Assembly: GCF_033807715.1 (NCBI RefSeq)
Contig: NC_084591.1
Coordinates: 43,240,868-43,304,867 of the forward strand
From: Cololabis saira
Taxonomy: Eukaryota; Chordata; Actinopteri; Beloniformes; Belonidae
DNA length: 64,000 nucleotides
Direction of reading: 5' to 3'
The notes below the pieces were generated by a model, which had not been told where the DNA came from, ran no database searches, and saw only the letters and a program-made list of their open reading frames with translations. How positions within the stretch are numbered: the stretch's first letter is position 1; each line of letters opens with the position of its first letter. A program made the translations under genes and the position numbers. Shown piece after piece: positions 35,866 through 48,407 of the stretch.

Positions 35866-36007
35866 TTGACGGACTGCCAGGTTTCATGTTCGAAGCCGCG
35901 GTGGATTGACTGGGCGATGGAGGACTCCATCAGATCAATGTAGCGCACCACCAGAGGGACAAACAGGTCCTGCAGATGTTTGTGGAACGGTCCATTGCAA
36001 AGGTGAG
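35866..36007 (-). CDS. cadps2: cadps2 exon ([15 protein letters not shown] ... TWQSVK)
   Basis: A 142-bp exon with acceptor ...ttcacacag before CTCACC and donor GTCAA before gtaagaa. It holds two bases of a split codon, 46 full codons, and two bases of the next K. It reads [20 protein letters not shown], then [14 protein letters not shown] and [12 protein letters not shown], one of the most conserved blocks of the CAPS MUN/MHD1 region. The apparent stop after SVK in the genomic frame is part of the donor site, not a translation end. Confidence 0.96.
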
Positions 36008-36800
36008 CTGTGTGAACAGACCAAAACACAAGACTGAAACAAGCTGCAACACACACAACCTTCACGTAGAAAAGTTTTCTATTCTGGTAACTGAAGGCAA
36101 AATGTAGACAGTATTTGAAATGCACAAAATACAATTCTAGTCACTGACAGTTCAGGCAGGTGAGACATCAGTACTGCGTGTGAACAATGTCAACATAAAG
36201 TTACAGTTTTGCACCGTTTTTAGGAACATTTGTAGATGTACCTACTGTATTACTTGACAAAGGTTTACTACAATATTTTGTTTCCCATGTGATATCAGTT
36301 ATTGATGAAAGATGTTTCTTGAGTGTTTGAGGGTTTTAATATCAAGTCTCAAGGTGAAAAAGGTGACCTGAAGGTGGTAGTGAAAGTATAATTGATGATC
36401 AATTATATGCAATGTAGGAGGAGAAATATGCAAATTCCGTCAAGTATTTCTCTCAGGAACATTATTCTAAACATTTCAATGATTGTATCATGATATTGCT
36501 GACAAATTAGGCGGACGTGCCTGATTTGCTCCTCAAGCCTTCCAAGGATAATGTATCAAATCATCATTTAGACTTCTTGATATTTCCTGTTTTAAATAAC
36601 TTTCTTTTATTTCTCTTCCTTATTTGCACTAGATTGCCTATTGCACCGCAATGCAAGAGCTGATATACAAATGAAATGAAGTTGAAGAGGAAAAAATATG
36701 AAAAATCTTGGATTCACAGTCCAGAAATAAGTAAAACTCAAAGTAAAGGAATCATTGGCAGCATCTTTTCTTGTAAGTTTAGGGCTGCAAAAAACATGCA
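36008..36800. other. intron sequence, no features recognised
   Basis: AT-rich, no exon or repeat end. Confidence 0.4.
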
Positions 36801-36803
36801 AAT

Positions 36804-36857
36804 ATCCATCCATCCATCCATCCATCCATCCATCCATCCATCCATCCATCCATCCGC
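36804..36857. repeat. (CATC)n microsatellite
   Basis: About 13 units of CATC, then degenerate units to 36907. It lies at the 3' side of the minus-strand LINE that follows, so it may be that element's tail. Confidence 0.95.
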
Positions 36858-36894
36858 CCATAATTGCATCTCTCCATCCATTTATCAATCCATC

Positions 36895-37441
36895 CGTGTA
36901 TCCGTCCATGTCATCTGCAGCAAAACTGCAGCTATTCTTCCTGGGGTCCGACACATAATATACAGTACATGACAAAAAATTTAAAGCAAACCTAAAGAGG
37001 TACTGTAAAAAGAAAAGAAAAATAGAAAAGAAAAAAGCAAAAAAAGGAAATTCTACTATAAAATGTACTTTAGATTTCTGTCAAATAAGACCAGTGCTCC
37101 TTTTGAGACTCACATTAAGGTTAAAGTCATTCCGTTACACATTTAGATATAAAGCAATACAATACAAAATCATACATTCTTATGGTTACTTATCGTAACT
37201 TGAACCAATGACGATTTTTAGTAAACCAATAACCATTTTTATAATAATCAAATACATTTTATATATATTTATTTAAGAGATGTTTCTTTACTAATAATTT
37301 GAATTCTTTTATGCTAGTATTTCGCTCAAAGTGTTTGGGAAGTAAGTTCCATTCATACATAGCTCTGTACACCACCGTTCTCTTACTATAGTTTGTCTTT
37401 GTTTTTTGGGGTGGGGCTGAAAACGAAACAACGGCTGACAA
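36895..37441 (-). mobile_element. LINE 3' fragment, minus strand (family A)
   Basis: The minus frame 37441-37259 reads SKRTVVYRAMYEWNLLPKHF and ERNTSIKEFKLLVKKHLLNK, a non-LTR reverse-transcriptase C-terminus. The 3' UTR ends at AGCTATTCTTCCTGGGGTCC (plus-strand reading near 36930), shared with 23270-23800. Confidence 0.6.
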
Positions 37442-38919
37442 AAGTCAGTTTTGTGTTGTAGCAGGGTTTTGATTTAGTGACTGAAAGTGACTGCACAGGT
37501 GTTCATGTTATTGTGAAAACTCCTTCAGTATCTCCAGCTCCAATCCTCCCTCTGGGTTAAAGTGAGACAAATAAATCCTCACCAATAGTGCCAGTCCACA
37601 TAAGAAGAGTGCTGAGAGAGTAGCGAGGAGCCACAAGCCTCCCAGGGCTTCATTAGTTTTAATTCCTCTTACTCTGCTCCATCATGATTAACATTAGCCT
37701 TTTTACCCCCCCAGAGGACGAATATCGTCTCTCCCACGACCACTCGTCTTCACTCGCTGACAATCAAGTGAGCATTTAAATAATCTGCCCAACAAGTGAC
37801 ACATTACACACTTGCTGAGGGAAAAGACAAAGGGTTTGCTGAAATACAGTCAAGTGGCCTGAGATCAGCTGACCGGTGGTCACTGCTTGAGGTCTGAATC
37901 TCTGAAAATTGATGTGCACAAGTAAAAGAAGTGGTGACTTTATTTCCTTTGTATTATGTTGAGATTCTCTGATTGAAACTTGCAAATTACTGTAACTTCT
38001 TTGTCCATTAAAACTTTTTTCTCATTCCATTGGACTCGATATGAACTGAAACTAATCCCTTTTGTCTCACTTTCATCTTAATTACCAAAGGGAAGACCTC
38101 ATTTGTGGAAACAGTCAAAACTGTGTTTCTTCTATCCATGTCTCGGCTCCATCTACTGCCTCATTACGCTCCAATTCAGGATGACTCATGTTGTGACACT
38201 TGGAATAATTATGCCATGAACAGAGGATGGTAATTAGAAAGAATATATGCGCCACAAGAAAGATATTTGTGGGTTCTTTTAGAGATGTACAAAGTTTTTT
38301 GTTTCCAACAGTGCCCTTGGGGTGTCTGTCTGCCTGCCTGCCTGTCTGTTACTGTAGCTGAGCTACTTGGGCATCAGCCATGTTAAATAACGCCTCGCCT
38401 CTAGCCAAGTATGTGTTGGCTCACAGAGAAAGCATCACAGCCGATAAACTGCTCAATGATGATTCAATGAACTCGGATTTTTTTTGTCAACAGTCAAAAG
38501 GAATCTTAAAGGAGCCTTCAAATTTTCACTAAACTGGTGCAGCAAAATGTCGACATCAGACGTTCTTCTGTGTTTTCCACGGCCACTTTCGAGCGTTACT
38601 TTGCTCAACTTATCACAGATCATTCTTAAAAGTTCAAAACACATCTCTGTTCCCTGTCCCGGGGGAAAGTTGAGTGTATTTACCCTTGTAATGACCTCTC
38701 TTTTGTTCTTTGTTTTTGTTGTACTTGATGAGATTGCTGTCAATCAAATGCTGAAGGACCAAAAAACGTCATATACACACCAACAGAAAAAATCTGCAAA
38801 TAGGCATATAAATCTTACAGAAAAAAATATCAAATTATTAATAAAGGAAGAACTAATACAATTATTTGTGGTAGTATCGTGGTAGTATTTTTTGGATCTA
38901 TGAACTACTGGGTCTTCTC
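37442..38919. other. intron sequence; 37560-37720 possibly conserved
   Basis: No exon is recognised. Blocks such as CTTCATTAGTTTTAATTCCT and CATCATGATTAACATTAGCC have the composition of conserved intronic enhancers. This is unproven. Confidence 0.3.
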
Positions 38920-39739
38920 CAGAGGTGGACAGAGTACTCGACCCCAGTACTTGAGTAAGAGTACAAATACTACTAGTCAAAATTTACTCCGTTACAAGTA
39001 AAAGTAGCTCAGTCAAAATATTACTCGAGTAAGAGTAGAAAAGTACTTGCTTTTAAAGGTACTTAAGTATTCAAAAGTAAATGCTTTTAAATTTACTTTA
39101 AGTAAAAGTAAGAGTAAGAGTAAATTTCAAAGCAGAGAGGTAGTTCTGCTTCGGCAGACACAATAAACATTTGAAAATAAATGTCTGTGGTTTGTCTGTG
39201 CCCTCGTTTTTTACTCGGTGGAACTCAAACATTGAGTTAAGATACGGCCAAGGATTTTGTGAAAGTCCCTGCTCCGAGTCCGGCTCATTATCAGACTCAG
39301 ACGACTCAGCGGATTGTCTTTCTTCTCCTGACGCAGGCGTAGCCATTGTTGCAGCTCTGTCTTCACTTGTTGCAGCTCTGTCTTGACAAACGCAGGCTAC
39401 TTTGGCGGTATGGTTTTGAGGAGGCTTGACGTATTTGCGCTTTACGTACATCCCAGTGGAGAGCGTGCACTGTGATAGGTCTCCTCCTTTGACAAAAACA
39501 GCTTGTGTCCAATAGGATTTTAGGGAAGAAGAAAAAAGAGCAGACCTGAAAGTAACGAGTACTTTTCAGCCTTCCTAGAAATTTACTCAAGTAAAAGTAA
39601 AAATATTTGTCTTGGAAATGTATTCAAGTAAGAGTAATAAGTACCAAAGAAATCTAATACTCAAGTAAAGTACAAATCCTCTGGATATGTACTTAAGTAC
39701 AGTACTCAAGTAAATTTACTCTGTTACTGTCCGCCACTG
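38920..39739. mobile_element. internally deleted hAT transposon
   Basis: The ends CAGAGGTGGACAGAGTACTC and (mirrored) CAGTGGCGGACAGTAACAGA are flanked by the exact 8-bp duplication GTCTTCTC (38912-38919, 39740-39747). Sub-terminal AAGTACTTAAGTAT-type repeats are typical of this abundant fish hAT family. An internal minus-strand frame is the first part of a hAT transposase (separate entry). Confidence 0.9.
39098..39451 (-). pseudogene. hAT transposase N-terminal remnant (half BED finger)
   Basis: Minus-strand frame. An acidic stretch (SAESSESDNEPDSEQGLSQN) is followed by WPYLNSMFEFHRVKNEGTDK and FIFKCLLCLPKQN. The aromatic residues and the C-x-x-C pair resemble the beginning of a BED zinc finger in fish hAT transposases. 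The second half of the finger and the whole catalytic domain are missing. Confidence 0.6.
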
Positions 39740-40269
39740 GTCTTCTCCTCCTTTAATCTCTCTTTATATATAGTAGGTTAAGGGTGATTAGTACAGTGTC
39801 ATCAGTTGGTAGATATTTAATCTCAATGATAGAAATGAACATTTTCAAAAGGAAATATTCAGTATATTTTTGTAGCCAGCTCACCTCATGTCTTGGACAC
39901 TTAACATTCCTGAGTTTCCACCTAACTAACTGAGGCAAGACCACAATACAGTCATAATAACCCACAGGACAAACGTATCCCGTTCCAGAGCGACGGAGCA
40001 CCAGGGATTTGGACGGATAAATGAAGACTCATCAGATTACTACATTTTTCCAATGCTCCAGAATTAAATCTTTACGCTCTTTAGAGGGTGTCAGACTTCA
40101 AGTTGCTGGCCACGCACGTGTCAGAGCATCTCATATAGGACACACAACACAAGCTGCCTGGCCGAGAACGTGCAGGAGCCACGAGTTTCCTGAGAGCTGT
40201 CAGAAAGATCAGCGTGTATGAACCCCCACTGTGGCTGTGGATTCTGCTGTGGTTGTAAATTCTGCTGTG

Positions 40270-41062
40270 GTTGTGGTTGTAGATGCTGCTGAAGATGTGG
40301 ATGCTGTTGAAGATGTGGATGCTGCTGAAGATGTGGATGCTGTTGAAGATGTGGATGCTGCTGAAGATGTGGATGCTGTTGAAGATGTGGATGCTGCTGA
40401 AGATGTGGATGCTGCTGAAGATGTGGATGCTGCTGAAGATGTGGATTCTGCTGAAGATGTGGATGCTGCTGAAGATGTGGATGCTGCTGAAGATGTGGAT
40501 GCTGCTGAAGATGTGGATTCTGCTGAAGATGTGGATGCTGTTGAAGATGTGGATGCTGCTGAAGATGTGGATGCTGCTGAAGATGTGGATGCTGTTGAAG
40601 ATGTGGATGCTGTTGAAGATGTGGATGCTGCTGAAGATGTGGATGCTGCTGAAGATGTGGACTCTGCTGAAGATGTGGATGCTGCTGAAGATGTGGATGC
40701 TGCTGAAGATGTGGATGCTGTTGAAGATGTGGATGCTGTTGAAGATGTGGATGCTGTTGAAGATGTGGATGCTGCTGAAGATGTGGATGCTGCTGAAGAT
40801 GTGGACTCTGCTGAAGATGTGGATGCTGCTGAAGATGTGGATGCTGCTGAAGATGTGGATGCTGTTGAAGATGTGGATGCTGTTGAAGATGTGGATGCTG
40901 TTGAAGATGTGGATGCTGCTGAAGATGTGGATGCTGTTGAAGATGTGGATGCTGCTGAAGATGTGGATGCTGTTGAAAATGCGGATGCTGCTGAAGATGT
41001 GGATGCTGCTGAAGATGTGGATGCTGTTGAAGATGTGGATGCTGCTGAAGATGTCGATGCTG
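40270..41062. repeat. 18-bp minisatellite with higher-order structure
   Basis: About 44 units of GATGCTGCTGAAGATGTG. Variants at one position define three unit types: GCTGCT (A), GCTGTT (V) and TCTGCT (S). Flanks carry related GCTGTGGTTGTGGTTGTG repeats to 41160. Because 18 is a multiple of three and the unit lacks stops, frames of 317 and 297 codons (plus) and 353 codons (minus, HPHLQQ repeats) are open. It lies in a cadps2 intron and I treat it as non-coding. Confidence 0.93.
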
Positions 41063-41184
41063 CTGTGGTTGTGGTTGTGGTTGTGGATGATCCTGAAGTT
41101 GTGGTTGCGGTTGCAGCCGAGGTTGTGGTTGTGGTTGTGGATGGTGCTGTGGTTGTGGTGCAGCAGCAGCTCTTGAGCTCATAA

Positions 41185-43080
41185 GAAGGCCCTGCAGAAG
41201 GTGATTAAAGCTTCACAGAAAATAATTAACACACACCAACCAGTGTGTTTGTGCGCACACATGTGAGCTCCCCCGTTATATAATGATTATAAACTTTCCA
41301 TTTTCCATTCTTACTTTTTTTTAACATTTTGTTATATTTACATTCACAAAGACAATCAAGAAATCTAACCGAGTTTTATTTTCAATGCTGTGAAGTCTGT
41401 TCATTTTCTGGTGTTTAGACTGTTGATTTTTCTGCTTCCCACAAAACATTTTTCTTGATATCATTAATCCATTAGAGGTTAAGAGGAAATCATACAACTG
41501 AGAACGAAATTAAATCAGTAAACACTGTTCACATGTATATCCAGCCGCTACTTTATATAAAAGACTGACATGGAGACACAAAGACGACAGGCAGCTGATT
41601 TTTCCCTCGTCTCCCTACTTGTGTTAATTATCTTTCTGCAGAATATAACATGCTATTGACCTCCTCTTTTAAAAACACTTGTTTGCTCTAATGTTACCAG
41701 TGTTAATTAGCAAACCAAGTAGGGTCCTAGAGGAGCATTTTCTCAAAAAGATGCAGCTTCAGGGGCCAAAAAATTAAGGAGATAAACAAAAACCAGATGA
41801 AGTCAGAAGGAAGCAAACCTGGATTGCAGCCAGTGAGACCAGTTTGTGGGTGTCAGAGCCACTTAGATCACAACAAAAAATCTGAATATGTTGAGCTTTC
41901 TGGATCTTACTTTAAAAACCATATAGCAATACATATGGAGTCAGAGTTGCAAACAGTTTTTAGGGGTGAGCTGTAATAGTCAAGTCTTTGATGAATCTTC
42001 AGAGAAAACTAGCTCTGATAGTTGTTGCAATAATCTAATAATCTCCAGCTTTGTTTCTGCTCAAACGAGCTACTGAGAAGACTCGCCTGATGCATGTGAT
42101 GTCATCAACCCAGTTTGTCTGTCTGCAGAAACATCCCAAAGCATATACGGTGATTGCCATGGGTTGTAAAGCATATCTGCCTTTCCATTAAACTTCCAAC
42201 TTTCCAGCAGTTGTGAAACATACATTAAAAAAAATCAGCGATAAAAAATATTCATTTACAGGTCAAGAAGGGGAAAAAAATTGTAATAACAAAAAATGAG
42301 GGCAAAATATTGTACTTTATTTGAATTTCTAAAAATAAAAATAAGCAAATCCAAGATGTATGCATACAGGCCCAAGTTAATACGCTGCTGTACCTGGCAG
42401 ACTGATGGGAAACAAACAAACATGACTAAACAACATGCGAAGACTGTAAAAGACTGTAAAAGAGAAACATACAGTACATGTAGATCAAGGAGGCAAGACA
42501 GAAAATATACGTCTTGAAATTAAAAAATACACACTACTACTGGACAGAAACAGGAATCATTGTTTGCTCCCGATCTGGAAAATGTACATTGAATAAAATG
42601 TTATTCATATCCAGCAAAGCTAACTATATACCAACATGAACACCTAAAAATAAATAAGCAAGGACTCAGTACTCAACCCTGAATATATTTGAGCCAGAAG
42701 ATGATACCTGATATATACAGTATGAAGATGAATGGACGAATAAAACAAACACATTTCCACAGTCACCAGTGACAGGGGCTGCTGACGTTCAACTGCTCAG
42801 CAGCAAACGCACCACTGCAATTTGGAGGGTTGGACACTTTTTTAGTCTATTAGTCAAACATACAGTTTGGATGTCTATCAGACTAGAATTTCATGATGGA
42901 AATGGAAAAAAGCTTCATCCTGCAAAGCTTGTCAGTCAACTGGGATATGAGACAGTTACCAACTGATTTTTTAAATTTGTGACTTTTTTGCCTCAATTAA
43001 TCCAACCTGTCAGGTTTGACAGATATAAAAAACAACCATAATTGTGATTTTTGGTTCTGAATTTTCACCCTCGTGATTGT
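41185..43080. other. intron sequence; 41620-41740 possibly conserved
   Basis: No exon is recognised. CTACTTGTGTTAATTATCTT and CCAGTGTTAATTAGCAAACC are AT-hook/homeodomain-rich blocks that could be regulatory. The remainder is featureless. Confidence 0.3.
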
Positions 43081-43086
43081 GTGACT

Positions 43087-44035
43087 GTCACGGTTTGGTC
43101 AGTTCCTGTTTTATTCTAAAACCCATGTCTGTGTTTCAGTTCTGTCTTGACTTCCCTGGTTCCCATCTGACCCAATTGTCTGCACCTTTGTCCCGTCGAC
43201 CCTTCTGTGTGGGCCGCCCGATCGATCGGTCCCGATCACAGCATTTTCTAAACATCGGTATCGGCCAAAAAAGTATCGGGACATACCTAGTTATTAATGT
43301 TTTTAATATATATTCAATCGTTTTATATATCGTTGCATTTAACGTCACTTCCGGCCAGCGAAACTAACATGGTTTACATGTTTGAATTTTGAATTGTGTG
43401 TTTATATCTGTTCATGTTCATTAAGCTGCTGCTATTCATGTCATGCCATTCAGAATGTTGCACTAAGGTTAAGCCAAAAAGTATTTTAATTTTCTTGTGT
43501 TTGTGAGTTTGACTGGATGTCATTCAACTACCTCTTTTGAAGTTAAATGTATTTATTTTTGTTATTGCACTATTTTGCACTTTTTGTTTTAGATTGCACT
43601 TTCATGTTTTTACATTTTGTGTCACCAGAGCTGATAAGCTTTGTTGAAATAAATGCCCATGTTGTTCTCCAATGGACAAGAAAAGAAACTTGGGATAATT
43701 TAGTTTAAGTCCTCTTTTTCTTTTTTTTAATTCATTGCCAAAATGTATCTGATCGGGAAAAAGTATCGGAAATGTACCGGTATCGGGAGCCAAAAAAAGT
43801 GATCGGATCGGGAAAAATCGGGATCGGCAGATACTCAAACTCAAGTGATCGGGAGCTAAAAAATCCTGATCGGGACAACCCTAGTTTGCACACTCCGTGT
43901 GTCCCATCAGGTTTTTGGATTTTGGCTCTTGTGTTTTTTTTGTCAACCCTGCTCTGCAACACTTTTGGTTTGTTTTCGGCATAAATAAATCACCTTTTTG
44001 GAACTCCTGTCTCCCTGCGTCTCTCCTGCGCTTGG
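43087..44035. mobile_element. composite repeat: LTR-like sequence split by GATCGGG-rich element(s)
   Basis: 43087 (TGTCACGGTTTGGTCAGTTC) to about 43210 and about 43890-44035 (AATAAATCACCTTTTTGGAA, TCTCCTGCGCTTGGGTCC) look like the two halves of an LTR with a polyadenylation signal. Between them are two termini with ATCGGTATCGGCC...GTATCGGGACATACCTAG (to 43291) and GATCGGGACAACCCTAG (to about 43885), in the manner of fish TAGGG-ended DNA elements. Exact boundaries are not certain. Confidence 0.4.
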
Positions 44036-44381
44036 GTCCTAATCTACTTTATCTACTGACTTTGTTATTTTCTGCACCTGATCTGAAAATTTGTGCCTGG
44101 ATTTTCTTGCAGCCCAAAAAACAAGCACGTACTGTAAGACTGATCGTTGACTGTGAAGTGTCAGTAGGAGAGTGGGCGTAGATTTTTTGTCTTGTTTCTC
44201 ATTGTGACTGTGACGGAATGGCCAACTGCACAGGATAAACCCCAACTCTGACCCTGATCAGGAACAAGTGCAATGGAAAAATCCCTGAGCCTTTTTTACC
44301 TTCTTTTTTTTAATGGATGAACATCTTCCAAAAGCAGTTGTTCTATTTCAAGCAACATGTCAGAACTCATAGCAGACTTAC

Positions 44382-44538
44382 AGTCAGTCTCAAGGAAGTT
44401 GTTGAGGAGCTGAAATAGCGGGAAGCTGTTCCAAGAGTCAACAGACTGGACCTGCAGAGCGGCATCCATGTCGGCTCTGTACAGAGACAGAAACGTCTCA
44501 GCATGTTCAGCCATGAGCTCTGGCCACCACGAAAAAGC
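44382..44538 (-). CDS. cadps2: cadps2 exon ([20 protein letters not shown] ... ETD)
   Basis: A 157-bp exon with acceptor ...tttctgtcag before GCTTTTTCG and donor GACTGACT before gtaagtc. It has 52 full codons plus one base, starting in phase 0. The peptide contains [20 protein letters not shown], then DMDAALQVQ, then [17 protein letters not shown], all hallmark CAPS MUN-region sequence. An open frame continues past the donor into the intron, but conservation stops exactly at the splice site. The split codon (T + CT) gives S at the junction with the next exon. Confidence 0.95.
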
Positions 44539-45080
44539 CTGACAGAAATGGAAAGACACATTAGACCAGTTGAATCAGAGAAGACATGTTATAGTGTTTG
44601 CGTTCAAATAAATGACTCTCACGTTACGAAACCCACTAAACTGCAGTATTATTGCTTTCTAACTTATTTGGGAAAATAAAATGTGGATGATGAAGAAATC
44701 TCCACAGAAACAAATGTATAATAAAGCAAATAAAAACATCAAAGTGGATCTTGGGATGTTTTTTTTTTTTACCTCCTATATCTGTCAAACATACCCGTAT
44801 TGACCACTGGGGTATTTTTTTTAACGCCATCTCAGTTACGTCATTGCTCACTTTAAGGCATGTATTTAAAAACTTGAAAACAATTAAGTATTAAAAAAAA
44901 AAGTGGATCTTGGGGCAGGACTGCTGGGTGGTAACCTCTTCCAGCAGTGATTACAGTTATTGCATCTACAAACAATTGCCTATTATAATCTTTAGCAAAG
45001 ATTAAATCATGGTAAACATGACCAACCCATGACCATAGTGCTGTTACATTATAAAACAAGATATGTTTCTACTACTGCTG
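44539..45080. other. intron sequence, no features recognised
   Basis: A/T runs only. A partial phrase AAAGTGGATCTTGGG occurs twice (44732, 44901). Confidence 0.4.
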
Positions 45081-45082
45081 TC

Positions 45083-45121
45083 ATTTACCAGATGCTTTTA
45101 TCCAAAGCGACTTACATCCAA
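45083..45121 (+). repeat. dispersed SINE-like conserved motif
   Basis: TTTACCAGATGCTTTTATCC then AAAGCGACTTACATCC, the second copy of the motif seen at 19455-19500. Confidence 0.5.
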
Positions 45122-45710
45122 GAGAACAACACAGGCAAGAAATCATATTCTGCTCTTTCAGAAAGGATGTGCAGATTTTGAGGTGTTCATTTGTTGAAGT
45201 CCTGTCAGTTGAATGAAAAGTTTCTTGACATTAACCAGAAGGAAGATAGACCCTTTAATGGCCATGTTTCCCAGATTCGTAAGAAGCTCTTAAGCGCTAA
45301 GAGCCTTTTAGGAGCTTAAGAGAGAAAAGAAGGACGTATTTCCCAGAGTCGTTCTTAGCTTAAGAAGATCTTTCACTAAGAAGAAAACGTAAGATCGCTC
45401 GACCCACTCTTAACAGCCCTCTTAGCGACCAAACGCAAGAAAAATAGCAATATAAAAATCAAGAGTTGCCCATGTGCTCCTGTAGCTACATAAATAAAAT
45501 GAATCCTAATTACTGTCACTCATTACGTTTTCACACACATTCGGCATCTGCATAAGTTTACAGTATCTATAAAAAGATCGACAACCCCTGTGCTACTTCA
45601 GATATCAGGGAAACTGACAAGTGTAATTGAACTCTGCCGGAGCCTCATCAAGAGAGGCTCCACCTACTAGTCTATATAAAGGCGTTGCTGAAGTCCACGT
45701 GTGTGACACA

Positions 45711-47000
45711 ATGGTTGCAATACAGCATATTCTCGCTGCCAACCAACAGCGTCGCCGTGCGCAAAGCCAGATGGTTTACATGAATGCCTATGTGCGTCAG
45801 GAATTCTCCCCACTTAACGTGCTGTCAGACCGTGCTGCCCAGTCCAAGCACCGGCTTCCCCAATGCTTCCAATCAGATCCAATGCCTCATCACGCTAGTG
45901 TCAGCACACATTGAGTGTTTTTACGCAGCGGGGAGCTTCCTGGAGGTGGTGGGGGACGGCACCAGCCCCAGCAAGGCTTTGGTTTCACTGAGTCAGTACG
46001 TTTACATGCAGCAGTTCAATCGGATTTCTGATCGTATAAGACATTGTTCGGACGGAAACTGCATGTAAACACCTCAATCCGATCTATTTAAGACCTATTT
46101 CGGACCTATTTCGGACATTTAATGATCGGATAGCATAGAATTTTAACGCCATGTATACGGAGACATCGGATATTGCAGTCTGCGCATGCTCAAGAATTTC
46201 CTCTGGGGCATTCACCCGGAAGTGAAAGTTGTTTAAACACCTTTAAAAAGATTGCGAAAGAGATGGCAGAAGCTACATCAGGACACTGGAGCAGATCAAA
46301 ATAAAGTGGAAAAATATACGGAAGGCGTACATTGGCGCCAAACAAAACAACCGTCAACCGGAAGTGGCTCTTTGTTGAAATGGTTACCATGGTTACAGCG
46401 CCACATAGCGTCACAGAGTCAGCCATGCTCTGGACATTTATCCCATTCTCTGAACAGCATGTAAACTCAGACAAGTGATTGGGTCTCCTGGATGTCTTTA
46501 TCTGATACGATCAGAAATCCGATCTCTTTGCTGCATGTAAACGTACTGAGTGTGGTAGCCCTGACACAGCTCCTCCTCTGCCAGGCCCGGACACACATCA
46601 GAATGCCCACCAAACGGGACGAGGGTCCGCCAGTTCCACCATGGATTTCATACCATGGCTGGGATCATCTGGGTGATTGGTGTCGTGGATGGCACACTGA
46701 TCCAATCCACAATCCCTCTCTGGTGGATCCGTGCTGGATTGGGAGGAAACATTACGCAGCCATCATCACTCAGGTGGCAGTGGTCCGCGATGGCCTCATC
46801 ACAGACATCGTTGCCCGGTGGCCAGGAGGCCCACACGACAGCTTTGTGTGGGCCGACTCAGCTGTGGGGCAGAAAGCTGGCAGAGGTGGGTTCTTCCTCG
46901 GGGACGGTGGCTAACCTCTCCGGAGTTACCTCATGACACCGATAACTATCCCAGCAACACCACAGGAGGAGAGGTTCAGTGGCGACCATAGGGCGTTGTG
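45711..47000 (+). pseudogene. Harbinger (HARBI1-like) transposase, broken
   Basis: The N-terminal part reads MVAIQHILAANQQRRRAQSQ. After 45900 comes IECFYAAGSFLEVVGDGTSP, then the MITE insertion. Next are ARTHIRMPTKRDEGPP, IIWVIGVVDGTLIQ (first catalytic D), HYAAIITQVAVVRDGLITDI and VARWPGGPHDSFVW (second catalytic D region). The frame changes between these blocks, a stop follows GDGG near 46912, and the last catalytic E region is not intact. It is inactive. Confidence 0.85.
45994..46548. mobile_element. 555-bp MITE inserted in the Harbinger transposase
   Basis: The ends CAGTACGTTTACATGCAGC are inverted at both sides, with near-perfect arms (CAATCGGATTTCTGATCGTAT on the left, mirrored on the right). 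The flanking AGT on each side (45991-45993, 46549-46551) is a 3-bp duplication, so it is itself probably Harbinger-type. It carries no transposase. Confidence 0.85.
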
Positions 47001-47290
47001 TGTGATTTATGCACTGATAAAGTGGTTGGTAATCGATTTGCCTGGCATTGATCGATTTAGTTCCAGCACCACGGCGGTGGACAGCTCCCACTAAGAGCTT
47101 CTTAAGAAGCTTCTTTGGCAGGATCTTAAGAAGGCACTGAAGAACGCGTCTGGGAAAAACACCCCTATCTTAGCGCTCCTTTTTAGCCTTCTTAAGTCCT
47201 TAAGTCCTTAACTATCGAATCTGGGAAACGCAGCCAATGTCAGTCTGATGATTTTGATTAAAAGATTTTCTGTGGTGAAAAGCCTGAAAG

Positions 47291-48399
<1,109 letters not shown>

Positions 48400-48407
48400 G
48401 ATGTGAC

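Larger units (their letters stand above)
45266..47229 (+). mobile_element. HARBI1-type PIF/Harbinger transposon, disrupted
   Basis: Ends GTTTCCCAGATTCG and CGAATCTGGGAAAC are exact mirrors, with AAGAAGCTCTTAAGC-type sub-terminal repeats on both arms. The inside encodes parts of a Harbinger DDE transposase. It is interrupted by a 555-bp element at 45994-46548. A fragment of a related copy is at 50283-50520 in the opposite orientation. Confidence 0.88.

Noticed and set aside
40270..41062. CRISPR-like direct repeats
   Set aside because: Units are contiguous without spacers and the genome is eukaryotic.
40121..41182. 353-codon minus-strand frame and two overlapping plus frames as a repeat-rich protein gene
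   Set aside because: All come from one stop-free 18-bp tandem unit. Three frames open at once, inside an intron of another gene, with no non-repetitive coding region.
44296..44381. Extension of the cadps2 exon to the in-frame stop as an alternative C-terminus
   Set aside because: A strong gtaagt donor at 44381 and loss of similarity there; the next exon joins in phase.
46190..46474. Open frames on both strands as genes
   Set aside because: They lie within a 555-bp MITE and show no family similarity.
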